From Telmatactis stephensoni (lineage: Eukaryota; Cnidaria; Anthozoa; Actiniaria; Isophelliidae), in the NCBI GenBank assembly GCA_029948255.1, contig JALIZF010001561.1, positions 231,001 through 295,000 of the forward strand: a DNA stretch of 64,000 nucleotides, written 5' to 3'. Position numbers and translations under genes: made by a program. Of this stretch, positions 23,411-33,189 are shown piece after piece (position 1 is the stretch's first letter; the number at the start of each line of letters is the position of its first letter). The notes beneath the pieces are model-generated. The model was not told where the DNA came from. It did no database searches and saw nothing but the letters and a program-made list of their open reading frames with translations.

Positions 23411-24795
23411 AGGGATCATTGAAGGGTGACAATCGGTAGCTAACTGGGTTCTGTCGTGGGTAGTTAATAACATCTACTGCTATACGTTTAGCAGTGTCAA
23501 TGTCATTACTCATACTTCCTGTTGTATCAATAGCAAACATCAGTGTGACATCATCCATGACACCCATAAATTCATCAAACTTAGTAGGACCCAAGGAGTG
23601 CTTGAGATCATTTATGAAACTTGATGCTTGGTTTGGTGTAGAGCGTTTAGGTCGTTTACTTGCGTCACGTTTGATATCGTACAACGTTTGTCCAAGTTTA
23701 TTGCGAGCATACTGAAACATTCTTTTCTGCACTGCTAAGTCGATAGTACTCTTTGCTGATTGTAGGGTAGATCTTTTTCTTCTTCTGAATCTCACGGTTG
23801 CTTTAGCTTCGGCGACACCTCGTTCAATTGCGGTGAGAGCTTCGAGGAACTTGTTGGATGGGGTTGTTCGTCGCTTGTACGTCTTACTTTGTTCAATGTA
23901 AGTCAGCTTTGTTTTAGGTTGTGGCACTAAATAATGGGGTGCCATTCCCAAGGTAGGTTTAGGCCGTGGAACTAGTATACTAGCGTGCTTGAACATATGG
24001 TCCGTGGGCTTAACTTTGTGTTTCATCCGTTTTATCCATCCTTCTCCTATTGTAGCTCCTGCTCCTCCAACCGATCCTGTGAATCCTCCTCCATGTTCCA
24101 TCCATTCTTCTTCAAAGCGGAATGACGACGGAGTTTCTTCCATCCATCCTCCTAGGCTGAATGTAGTTTCTGCTCCTCCTGAATGTCCTCCAACCGATCC
24201 TGAGAAAGTTGCTCCTCCTCCACCTCCTCCATGTTTCATCCATTCTTCTGCTATGAATGTAGATTTTGCTCCAGCTCCTCCTGAATGTCCTCCAACCGAT
24301 CCTGAAAAACTTGCTCCTCCTCCACCGCCTCCTCCAGCTTTTCCTGAATGTCCTCCAGATCCTGAAATACTTCCACCTCCTCCTCCTCCTCCTCCTCCCC
24401 TCCTCCTCCTCCTCCTCCTCCTCCTCCTCTCTCCTCCTTCCTCCTCCTCCTCCTCCTCCTCCTCCTCCTCCTCCTCCTCCTCCTCCTCCTCCTCCTCCTC
24501 CTCCTCCTCCTCCTCCTCCTCCTCCTCTTCCTCCTCCTCCCCCCACTGGCCTTCCTAAACCATGAGGAATTATCTCAACAGGCCGACTTCGTCTCGGAGG
24601 AACTGGTCTGGGTTTAGGTATCGAAGGAGGTTGAACAAGGTTTGGCTTTAACACTTTGACTGTTCGCTCGGTGCCACTAGAGTACTGCATGAGTGTGTCG
24701 CGTGCAAAGTTAAAGTCCGAAAAATCCATGGTAGATACATGGCTGGTTATAACGAGCACGAGCCCTGCCAGCACCGTTCCTTTCGGTAGCAGCAT
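23411..24795 (-). pseudogene. Copy C: duplicated first exon of the vWA gene, frame broken
   Basis: Starts with the same ATG context, signal peptide (MLLPKGTVLAGLVLVITSHV) and Pro/Arg linker as gene B. It ends with the same RPKR site, vWA start (DTTGSM) and phase-1 donor CCCT|GTAAGT. The exon length is 1385 bases, which is 2 modulo 3, where gene B's exon gives 1. The frame from the ATG slides through the GGA/AGG/GAG microsatellite (plus strand 24,376-24,545) and stops at 24,112. The vWA frame is open only downstream of the microsatellite. No exons 2-5 follow before gene B. It could be a dead duplicate, an alternative first exon spliced to 19,345 in alleles with a restored frame, or a microsatellite assembly error. 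Confidence 0.75.
24376..24545. repeat. CCT/CTT trinucleotide microsatellite in coding sequence
   Basis: Mostly CCT on the plus strand (GGA on the coding strand), interrupted by CCCCT, CTCTCCTCCTTCCT and CTTCCT. It encodes poly-Gly in the frame of the start codon and Glu or Arg runs after slips. Gene B has only a short version of this tract (about 21,460-21,495). Confidence 0.95.
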
Positions 24796-24914
24796 TGTTT
24801 TGTTCCTTCTGGTATGTTGAGTTGTCCTTTGACTTTAAATCATAAATGTCGACAGAAGTCTGTTATTTAAGATGGGTTATAGGATAACGGAAGCAGCAAG
24901 AACGGAACAAAGGA

Positions 24915-25169
24915 AGGAAGTTGCACCGTTGCCAATTATTCCCCAATATTAAGCAAGTAACAACTTAAATCCTTGATAAGAGTTACTTAATCACACACGT
25001 TTTCTAGATCTTAATCGATATCTTCAAATGATGTTGTTCCATGGTACCTAATAAGTTTGAACATGTTGTAACGTGTAGAGAAACGTTGCGTGATAACCTT
25101 GGAACCGGATGCACGCGAAGGGACAGTCTTACTGAATAGGGACAGAACATGCATGATATGACATATGCA
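24915..25169. other. Spacer between copy C and LINE fragment
   Basis: No gene or clear repeat seen. Confidence 0.4.
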
Positions 25170-26420
25170 TATCTCTTCTGTTCTCTTTGTTTGTGACCGA
25201 TCTCCCAGGCTGTCTTCAGTCTGCTGATGTATTGATGTATGCGGATGACACCGTAATTTTTTACGGAAGCTCCAGTTCTACGGAAGTGATTGCAGTTTTG
25301 AACGCTGAATTATCCCAACTGGCAAACTGGTCTTCTCTTAATGAATTGTACATTGATCCAAAGGAAACCGAGTACGTAATATTTGGAACTTCACATAAGC
25401 TCAATCAACGTGTCCTGGATACTGGCAATTGTGATGTTCGACTTGGCGACAAAGTTCTGAAGCAGAAACCTTTCTACAAATACCTTGGAGTGTACTTGGA
25501 CGAACATTTGACTTTTATAGAACATACCACAAAATTATTTAACAAAGTTTCTAGTCAATTAAGCCTATTAACTAGAATTAGAAATAATCTTACTATTCAA
25601 GCAGCGGAAAGGGTATTTAAATCAATGGTGTTACTTAAATTAGATTATTGTGATTTCATGTGGAAAAATTTAGCACCACTATGAGTAGACTTGAAAAATT
25701 AGAACGCCTGCAGATCAGGGCGGCAAAAATAGTTTTGAAAGAGCAATATTTGTCACATGAGCAGCTAGTTGCTTCAACAATTGGGGTGGAAAACCCTCTA
25801 CTCACGTTGTATTATACATAGGTTAACGTTTGTTTTTAAATGCCTTAAATTTGATGGACCAGAACTTTTTAAGGATTATTATATTATTTCCAATCACTCT
25901 TACGCCACTCGTAGAAATTGTATTGATATTGTAATTCCTAAAGTTAGAACCGAAGTGGCCAAAAAGGGATGTTTTTATGTAGGAGCCAAGGAATTTAATA
26001 ATTTACCATCAGAAGTTAAAGTAATTACCTCATTATTGATTTTATATCGAAATTAGGAGAAATTTAATTATGGAATTTTAGGAATAATTTCCCAGTGTAT
26101 ATTAGGGGGGCCAGGGGTGGTAATGGAAGGGACTGATACAGTATATGACTGGTTCAAATACTAAGACCAGTTATCCATATGTACTGAGAGTGATCATATG
26201 TTAATGCAAATGCAAAAGTTAGACCATAACTCTAAAAATCTATGATAGTAAACATGTTGATGATTGTGAATACTATATGTTTGACTACCAATAACCACAT
26301 GCCCTTATAGAGGGCTTTTATTATCTGTTTTATTCATTTTAGTTTGTTTTATTATTTTGTTATATTAGTTTGCCAGGGCACCCACAAAGAAATGTATGGA
26401 GTAAATCCATGAGTTAAGTC
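25170..26420 (+). mobile_element. Decayed LINE: RT 3' half with frameshifts
   Basis: The frame 25,187-25,684 encodes the RT palm from just before YADD (VLMYADDTVIFYG) on to KPFYKYLGVYLDEHLTF, typical of jockey/CR1/L2-type non-LTR elements. It stops at 25,683. The homologous sequence continues in another frame from 25,681 (LERLQIRAAKIVL) and returns to the first frame at 25,769-26,056, ending near AKEFNNLPSEVK. There are thus at least two frameshifts, and the 5' end is truncated. The 3' region runs to about 26,400 with no clear poly-A tail. Confidence 0.8.
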
Positions 26421-27434
26421 GATGACGTCACTGACACCTAAAAAGAACGCTAAAAATCTAGTACTTCCCTTTCGAATACTAAAAAGATATTTTAACTGGT
26501 GATCAATAGACCCTTGAAGATTTATTTTACGAAGTTCCTGCTAAATAGAATTTCACCGATTTTTGATCAGAGTAGCACTTTAAGCATTTTCATTTTTCGT
26601 GATTCGTGAATGGAAAAAATTATTTCTCGTGATTCTTGCAAAACACATGACGCGGGAAAAGCCGAAATAATTGTTTTCGAGATTCGCGATTTCTTTCTCC
26701 TGTGCCACGTAAATCATTAAAATTTTCTCCAGAGCTAAAAGAAGATGAAAAAGCAATTCAAGTTGTCCCAGTCCTGCGCTATTTAGCTTTGCGTAATCTC
26801 AAAACACTTGCGTAACGCATAGGCTCGATTTCCAGCCGTGGAGGGTTTGGGATAAAATCCTTAATAACTTACCCTGTGATAGAAGCCAAGAATGTTATCC
26901 GAAACCCTTCACGTGCACGGCTTGAAATTGAATCTACATAACGTAATGACGGCAAAAACAGTACACGGGTGTAAGGGTGGTGTAGCAGCGACTGTCAACT
27001 ACAGCATTAGCGCTTAGATTAAATTTTAAGAACGAACAGCAATTTTACAGCTTTTTATGCGCGTATTTCTCCAAGTCTAGTCTACAGATTACTACCCTGG
27101 TTCCAGAGGCTTTCTTTTGTATTTTATAATTTTTTTCTTTTGTATTTTTCTTATTTTTGTTCATTAAGAAAAAAGACGAAAAAAAGGGGGAAAAACCTTT
27201 GGGACCAGGGTAACACATTACAACAATAATCTCCAGAAGCATGCGTCGGTTTTAAAAGCAATTTTTCCAGATACGCTTGACTTCAAGATGGCGATGGAAA
27301 TACGACAGGAAGCGCTTGAGTTTCCTTCTCAGTTGTTCACTGAGTACGCCAAACAAGCCTAAATTATAAAACACATCGTAATACATTTCTTCGTTTTCGC
27401 CATTATTTAGAATACCCAAGTTGCAGAGAGGGAG
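26421..27434. other. Intergenic, no gene seen
   Basis: AT-rich. A short inverted pair (AGCCTCTGGAACCAGGGTA-like ends near 27,096 and 27,206) encloses the T-rich tract 27,110-27,200, probably another small foldback. Nothing else is supportable. Confidence 0.35.
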
Positions 27435-27955
27435 TGTTTAAGGGTGTACTGACATATATCGTTGCTGTGCAACGGTTGCTATGCAAAATAGGGTCTTAAT
27501 TCAATAGGCACGCGCGCGCGCGTTTTTGGCGGGAATCATTTGACTTCCGGTAGTGCAACGCACACCTGACAAAAAGGACTCATTTTCGTTCTTATTGCGC
27601 ATGCACGGGAAACTTTACTTCCGGTTTCTTTAAAAAGCTATAATCTTTAACAGGTTTTATGAAAAGGAAGTTTTTTTTTCAATATTTATATTCCTTACAG
27701 CCTTTTCTTCAAAGCCGAGCATGGGATTTGCGAAAAATTAAGAAATACGAAAGTTATTGGCATAAGTTGCTCATTTTTAACGTTCAAAAAATCCTAAAAT
27801 GTTTATTTGGAAACCCATGCTCGATTCTATGCACCTTGGTCTCAAGATTAAAATAACGCATTTTAAATTCTCAAATATACAGTGCTGAAAAAAATTATAG
27901 CTTTTTACTGTCTATGACCAACGGGCCATTTTTATATGTCGGTATACCCTTAAAC
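27435..27955. mobile_element. MITE with GTTTAAGGGTGTACTGACATA ends
   Basis: The left end GTTTAAGGGTGTACTGACAT pairs with the right end ATGTCGGTATACCCTTAAAC. Inside, CGAGCATGGGATTT pairs with AAACCCATGCTCG. No transposase frame. Confidence 0.7.
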
Positions 27956-29300
27956 GCGCAATCTCGTCTGCGGCTCGCTGCACAACGGTATTTTTGAACA
28001 ATATTTCATGGGTGAAATCATATATAAATACCATTGCGTCATTCAGAAAACACAACGCTGTTTCTCGATCCACGAATTTTGGTTTATTTTTTCCATGAAT
28101 ATTTTACATTGCAGTACGAAGAGCGAGTTCATTGAACTATTTCAATTTTACTAAGACTCCTTTAGAGTGGAAGGCCATGCAATGAGAACAATATTATAGA
28201 CTCATTTTATAATCCACACTTTAATTATACGTCTGTAAATACAGTGAAAAATTCGAGTAAATCAATTCACCAACTGTTGTCCCATTTCTCTTTCTACGAA
28301 CTAAAAGAACGGCCGGTTTTCAAACAGGTTTGTTAACGCTCATATAGGTACACAAAATTCCCCAGCCGAATTGCAACGCCAATATACGGTCGATGGACAC
28401 GTTTCATGCATTTAAATTTTTTTGTAGACTCGGATCATTGCATGTCTTTATTGCTGCCCTGGATCCCGATCGGTTCACTGAGATTTCGAGGGGATTCTTT
28501 TGGTTAGATCGGGTTGGAGATCACTAGAATTAACAATTTTGATTTAGTTTGCTGGAAAAATTGAATCACTAACACAGTACATAAAAAAACATTATGTAAG
28601 AACATAGGAAGATTCAGTATATTGCTGTTTACATAGGTATGGTAGGTACTTTTACATAGTTTTTATATGTCGATTTGATTTGGCAATTGACATGCTTTCC
28701 AGAAAAAATACATGGTTTTATATCATTTGTTAAAGACTCTGGTGGTTTCCATAGATTTTCCATGGTATTTACATGGATCAGATACATTCACATACCATGC
28801 CTATGTAAATAGTAATTTACTGGATATTTACATAGTTTTTACATGATTTTTACATACTGTGTAAGCAAATCAATTTCTCCAGGGTGAGATTGGACAACAG
28901 AGGCAAATACGCACTTACTTTGAATCGAATCACAGCTCAAAAATTAATACACAGGTAATTTCATTCCATAATACATCCTTACAATGTAACATTTTAAAAT
29001 CTCGACGAAAAATCATGATTTCGTGATCTAAGTCCTTTGACGATGAGCAGGGTTCGTTGACTTACAAAACACTTTGCGAGTACGAAAACATGGTGCCCCA
29101 CTTAGGGACGGAGGAACGGAAGGGAAAAGAAATTAAAAAAGTTCCCCACTTTCTTTCCTCACCGCATAGCCCTCATTCTTTCCTCTTCCCTACTCAGAAA
29201 GGGCCGCGAGTCTTTTATAGCAGGCAGTTTGGCCTTATACTTCAACTGCTTAAGTAAATGCTAAAACCATTTATAAAGGTTGACAATGTGTATGTAAATA
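27956..29300. other. Intergenic, TTTACATAG-rich stretch
   Basis: No gene seen. From about 28,620 to 28,865 short variants of TTTACATAG/ACATGG recur on both strands (TTTTACATAGTTTTTA, TTTACATGGATC, CCTATGTAAATAG, TTTACATAGTTTTTACATG). This is a degenerate short-motif repeat, possibly a decayed foldback. Confidence 0.4.
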
Positions 29301-29589
29301 AAGGCCCGGGCAAACGATGCAGCTTTTCTTGCAACTTTTTAACATTGCACACAAAGAGTTATACTGTCCTTTTACCACAGGCAGCCCAAACAATATGATA
29401 TTTCGTATTTCTACGAAAAGTCACATAAATTGCGTTACTGACAAGAATATTGTTTGGGCTGCCTGTGCTTTTACCCCAAGTTGCGCGCATCATTTCGTGC
29501 AACAGTTTCCTCGATGAGGACCAAGTTTTGCTGAGCAACTGTATTGCGCGCAATGTTGGACAAAAAGTTGTATCGTGCGTACGAGCCTT
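29301..29589. mobile_element. CACGATGCAAC-family MITE with a nested hairpin
   Basis: Ends AAGGCCCGGGCAAACGATGCA and TATCGTGCGTACGAGCCTT, with CTTTTCTTGCAAC near the left end and CAAAAAGTTG near the right. A second palindrome at 29,379-29,468 (AGGCAGCCCAAACAATAT against ATATTGTTTGGGCTGCCT) interrupts it and is flanked by CTTTTACC on both sides. Confidence 0.7.
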
Positions 29590-29601
29590 GAGAATGGCCA
29601 C

Positions 29602-29814
29602 TTCCCAAGATACAGTTGAGTGAGTCCTGTACTAGCCAAAGCCTCGGTTTCATTGCATACTACCGTGTGCAGACAGTGAAGATTGCCAATAAAGCAGCTT
29701 CTGTCGCTAATTAAACAATATATAATTTACATGATAACAAAATATATAAACAGCTAGTGTAACGAGAACGAGGCTTTGGCTAGTACAGGTTTCCCTGAAC
29801 TGTATCTTGGGAAA
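29602..29814. mobile_element. MITE with TTCCCAAGATACAGTT ends
   Basis: Left TTCCCAAGATACAGTTGAG...CCTGTACTAGCCAAAGCCTCG is mirrored by right CGAGGCTTTGGCTAGTACAGG...AACTGTATCTTGGGAA. Confidence 0.8.
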
Positions 29815-30100
29815 CTACTATTGTACACAACGAAGCTGAGAATTGTGGAGCCTATTTTACATTTGCAATCTAAATACTCTTCCAGTGAGCAACATTAACT
29901 TTAAATAATAACAGTTGATAATGTGACAGGGGTTTTTTTTTTCTATTTTTAAGCCACAATTTGTATCATTTACTCGCTTTCAACTCAAAACGGTTGCTAA
30001 AGAATTTTGGAGTCTTTATGTGATTCTTGATCTTTTACTTCCCCCAAACACATGTGGCTATATTTGAACTATATTTATATTGAATTCATCCACTGCTGTT

Positions 30101-33100
30101 TTATCTTTTTGTTTTCTTGAGTAGTTCAAGTAGCTGTTTTACGTCGAAGTTACTCTCGTCGTGGTTTGCTGGTTTTTGGTTTGTTTCTGAAATCTATGAA
30201 ATTAAAGATCAGAGTATGAATACACAATCATTATACAAGGCAATAACTAGTAAATAATCTAATAAAACTTATTTGTAATCCGGCTTGGTTTACTCCAAAA
30301 AGATGGTAAACTAATAGTAGTAGAGTACAAACACTAAAAGTGTGCAACACTTTGCACTATTTAGTACTAAATAGCACTAATTAAACAATAAAAAACAAAA
30401 TAATTATTTAGTACTTTTTAGTACTTTTTATGTTGCACACTTTTAGAGTGATTTTCACCGGACTGTGAAATAGTTACTAAGCTAATAGACTCTGCACCCA
30501 TTATTTTCTTTTGCTGCAATACAACTATTAGACACTATTAAACACGTACTGACTATTAGTAATTGTTTCACAGTCCGATGAAAATCACTCTAGTGGTTGT
30601 ACTTTTTTTTTGTTTTCTTTTGCTGTTTATTGACTGCTACAAACTAAATAGTCATTTTTCTTTCTCGCAGATTAAATAAAATTGATCTAAGACGTATCCA
30701 GTCTCTTCGCACTACACACCCAACTGTCATCTCACCAGTTCGTTTTGGATACGGAGGGAGCAAAACCAGAGAACCCGAAGAAAACCCTTAAAGCAAGGGA
30801 GAGAACAATCTAATAAACCTAATCACATAAGCACCTCGTACTGGAGGAGAAGTCTAACTACTCGGCCCGGGGGGGTACTCCTTCCAATTTTGGGTAGGGA
30901 CGTGCCGCTGAGCCTTTCGAACCCTGACCCTGTTCCAGAGCAAAATTTCCAAAATTGATACCCTGTTCCATAAATGCCTGCCTAATTTCATTGTTTCCGG
31001 ACAAGTTGACGTGTCGTTAACCCCTTTCAGCCCGGCCTTTTAGACGAACTTTGTTAAATAGATACCCTGTTCCAGAGAGTCATTACGATTTTATATACCC
31101 TGTTCCAGAGTAAAATCGCTGAAAACCCTACCCTGTTTGGCGGCACGTACCCGTATAGCAAATATAGGGGAGTACCCCCCCGGGCTACTCGGCCACCGGT
31201 GCTCCTTGATCCTCCTCTTTGTTTTGGTTTGGTTTGGTTATACAAAACCAGTAGCTCTTTATTTTGGCAATCAGAGAATATCATTGTGTTTGGGAAGGGG
31301 TGGGGAACAAACATAGCTTCTAAGCTATTATAAATCTACTGTCGCTATAACATAAAGCTTTACCTTCGATGAGTCGGTATCCTGCAAACTCTTCACCAAG
31401 TCATCAGCAAGCTTTTCTCCCTCAATTTTCTTGGCTTTCGCACTCTCGTCAAATTTTTTAATTTTCCTGAGAGATGCTGGAACTCTTATGAATTGCACTT
31501 TACGATTTTCCGACTCTATTTGCTTTCGCTTGGTCGAAGCTTTTTGGTCTTTGGAAATGCTCATGACGCGATCAAGGTCTTGCATTTCCCGATTGGTTTG
31601 TTGGTGTTGGTAATCTTCTTCTGGGAACATTTCATCCAAAATTTTAAGACGATCTCTCTGGTGCTGGTCAATTTCACTCGCCCCAGGCTCCGTGTCATCC
31701 CCGCTTGGGCGCGGTCGGCGGTGGCAGTAGAAAATCCCTGGAGGACAATACCTCCCAGGATCAGACTTCTTCATACTCATGATCTTCTTCAAAGCTTCGC
31801 GTGTCTTGCTCTCCTCGTTCAAACTGGAGTCTCTACAGTAGAAAAGACCAGGTCGACAAGCGTCGCTTTGTAACATCTTAACCTCCTCAGCTTTGCGTTT
31901 TTCAAGCACAGATTTTAACAAGGAACGTAAACCTGGGTCTCTTTGCAACCGCAATTCCAATTGTCGTCGCCGCTCTAGCATGCGTGTCCTGTGTGAGTTG
32001 AGTGCATTGTGTGGTGTTTGTTTGTCCAGGCTGGACTCGTACTCTCGTTGGCGTAGTATCTGCAGTAGCCTTTTCATTCTTGACATTATTTCTGATTTCG
32101 GCAGAAGTTTCTGTAGACGAGGTAGGAAAAAAATTAATTGGACTAGAAAAAAAGGAATACTTAGGCAAGAACGGCGGGCACTCTGCAATGAGACTCAGCT
32201 TCCTTCCTTCCTTATTATTGGCTATTTCAGAATTGGATCGTGTTTCATCGTGACGCACTCTTTATATTCACCTGAAGATATGATTCGGTGCATTAAATAG
32301 CGCTCTTTACCCCCCCCCCCCCCCCCCTCCTCTCCACCAGTGCTCCGTTTTAATTTAAGGGTATTTAAAGCTAATTAAAGGGCTACACGAAATGGAAAGA
32401 AATCGAAACAAGTGTGAGGTGACTGGACATCGAACTCAGACCTGTCGCTTAAGAAAGCCGCAAACTTACCAACTGAGCTACACTTGCACCTAGTGTAGCT
32501 TTCTAGTGGTGAGAGAAGAAAAAATAAAGAATCACAGGAAATTTCCAGTGTGGTAAGGGGGGAAACGCTGTATTAAAGGGGTACTTGGATGAAAATCGAT
32601 GAAAATTGAAAATGACTTGAAACTTGGTTCAATGTATCTATATGTGACCAATAGTCACCAAGCAATATATTTTCATCAAATTCCAAAGGTACAAATAAAA
32701 AGTTATGACGTATTTTAGCATCTACATTGTGTATCTATGACGTCATAAGTACAACCCTATTGTTCTTTTCGATCTTAAACCAAAATTTCTTGGTGATAAT
32801 ATGATTAAAATGCAGAATTTTTGGGATAGTAGGTTTTATATCTATCTATATTGGTCGTTAAATGAAGTAGACTTAGGAATTAACCACTTTCCAATTTTGA
32901 CCTATTTTCGTCCAAGTACCCCTTTAAATTATTTTAATATATAATTGCTGATGAAGTATCAGTGTTAAGATGAGACTTCATCTTGGGCAAATAATTCAAC
33001 TTGACGGATAATTCATCACGATATCAACAATTAGCGATATTTACCTCTGAACCGTCGTTTAAAGGAGATCCCGTAGCGAAAACTAATGGCAAAACCAATA

Positions 33101-33125
33101 AGATAAAGGCCTTTGTTAAAATCAT
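30101..33125 (-). CDS. Secreted precursor with twin C-x-P-G-[L/I]-F-Y-C loops
   Basis: Three exons, 33125-33045, 32110-31364 and 30193-30101, all GT-AG and all phase 0, give 306 codons plus TAA. I do not recognise a named family. Residues 1 to about 19 are a signal peptide (MILTKAFILLVLPLVFA). The rest is hydrophilic, charged and probably helical. The only four cysteines form two loops: CRPGLFYC (112-119) and CPPGIFYC (149-156). The second sits between KK (141-142) and RR (158-159), giving a candidate peptide SDPGRYCPPGIFYCH. The first lies between KRK (98-100) and KK (135-136). Other basic pairs include MKR (39-41). The C-terminus FDVKQLLELLKKTKR is amphipathic. A 5'UTR acceptor is at 33,166 (TTTTTGCCAG|GTTTT). 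The shape is that of a disulfide-cyclised neuropeptide or hormone precursor, but a structural secreted protein is possible. Confidence 0.75.
30320..30608. mobile_element. Foldback elements in precursor gene intron 2
   Basis: AGAGTGATTTTCACCGGACTGTGAAATAGTTACT (from 30,446) is mirrored by AGTAATTGTTTCACAGTCCGATGAAAATCACTCT (to 30,592). Just left, AAAAGTGTGCAAC pairs with GTTGCACACTTTT (30,336-30,446) around TAGTACTAAATAG, so two hairpins abut or nest. Confidence 0.75.
30745..30832 (+). repeat. Interspersed repeat, GAGAACCCGAAGAAAACCC family
   Basis: TACGGAGGGAGCAAAACCAG then AGAACCCGAAGAAAACCCTT and GCAAGGGAGAGAACAA. The same order of blocks occurs on the minus strand at 58,723-58,641. This is a dispersed, probably SINE-like family; I cannot name it. 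Confidence 0.6.
30866..31184. mobile_element. MITE with CCCGGGGGGGTACTCC ends and 8-bp target duplication
   Basis: Terminal inverted repeats CCCGGGGGGGTACTCC and GGAGTACCCCCCCGGG, flanked on both sides by CTACTCGG (30,858-30,865 and 31,185-31,192). The interior carries at least four copies of a CCCTGTTCCAGA-type motif and GGGACGTGCCGC/GGCACGTACC near the ends. It lies in intron 2 of the precursor gene. Confidence 0.9.
32300..32492 (-). mobile_element. tRNA-derived SINE, most complete copy
   Basis: Read on the minus strand: GTGCAAGTGTAGCTCAGTTGG (A-box), then about 35 bases later TGAGTTCGATGTCC (B-box-like, compare GGTTCGANTCC). After that come CACCTCACACTTGTTTCGAT, TAGCTTTAAATACCC and GGGGGTAAAGAGCGC. 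The order matches the copies at 19,786 and 22,267. It lies in intron 1 of the precursor gene. A C18 run on the plus strand at 32,310-32,327 is part of its 3' region. Confidence 0.75.
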
Positions 33126-33166
33126 GGTTCCCTCTTATTTTTGGTAGTCCACTTCTTCTTTAAAAC
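33045..33166 (-). promoter_or_regulatory. 5'UTR/first coding exon of the twin-loop precursor
   Basis: A strong acceptor (pyrimidine-rich CTCCTTTTGCTTTTTGCCAG) sits 41 bases upstream of the ATG, and a donor GAG|GTAAAT follows 27 codons later. The real promoter is therefore further upstream, with a candidate at about 35.30-35.41 kb. Confidence 0.6.
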
Positions 33167-33189
33167 CTGGCAAAAAGCAAAAGGAGCGT

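Larger units (their letters stand above)
19386..24914. repeat. Tandem duplication of vWA exon 1 with promoter and intron part
   Basis: Two units in direct orientation: about 19,386-21,866 and 21,867-24,914. Each contains the foldback fragment, a SINE, a polypyrimidine tract, the exon 1 donor, exon 1, the ATG and about 120 bases upstream ending ...AGCAAGAACGGAACAAAGGA. The units are very similar. The second is longer, mainly from Gly-rich module and microsatellite growth in its exon and two foldbacks in its intron. Confidence 0.9.

Noticed and set aside
23989..24565. Plus-strand frames with long Ser or Pro runs
   Set aside because: Antisense reading of the Gly-rich coding microsatellite of copy C; no signal peptide, splice or domain evidence.
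31902..32300. Plus- and minus-strand frames overlapping the precursor gene's second exon
   Set aside because: Alternative-frame shadows; the spliced frame with matching phases and a signal peptide explains the region better.
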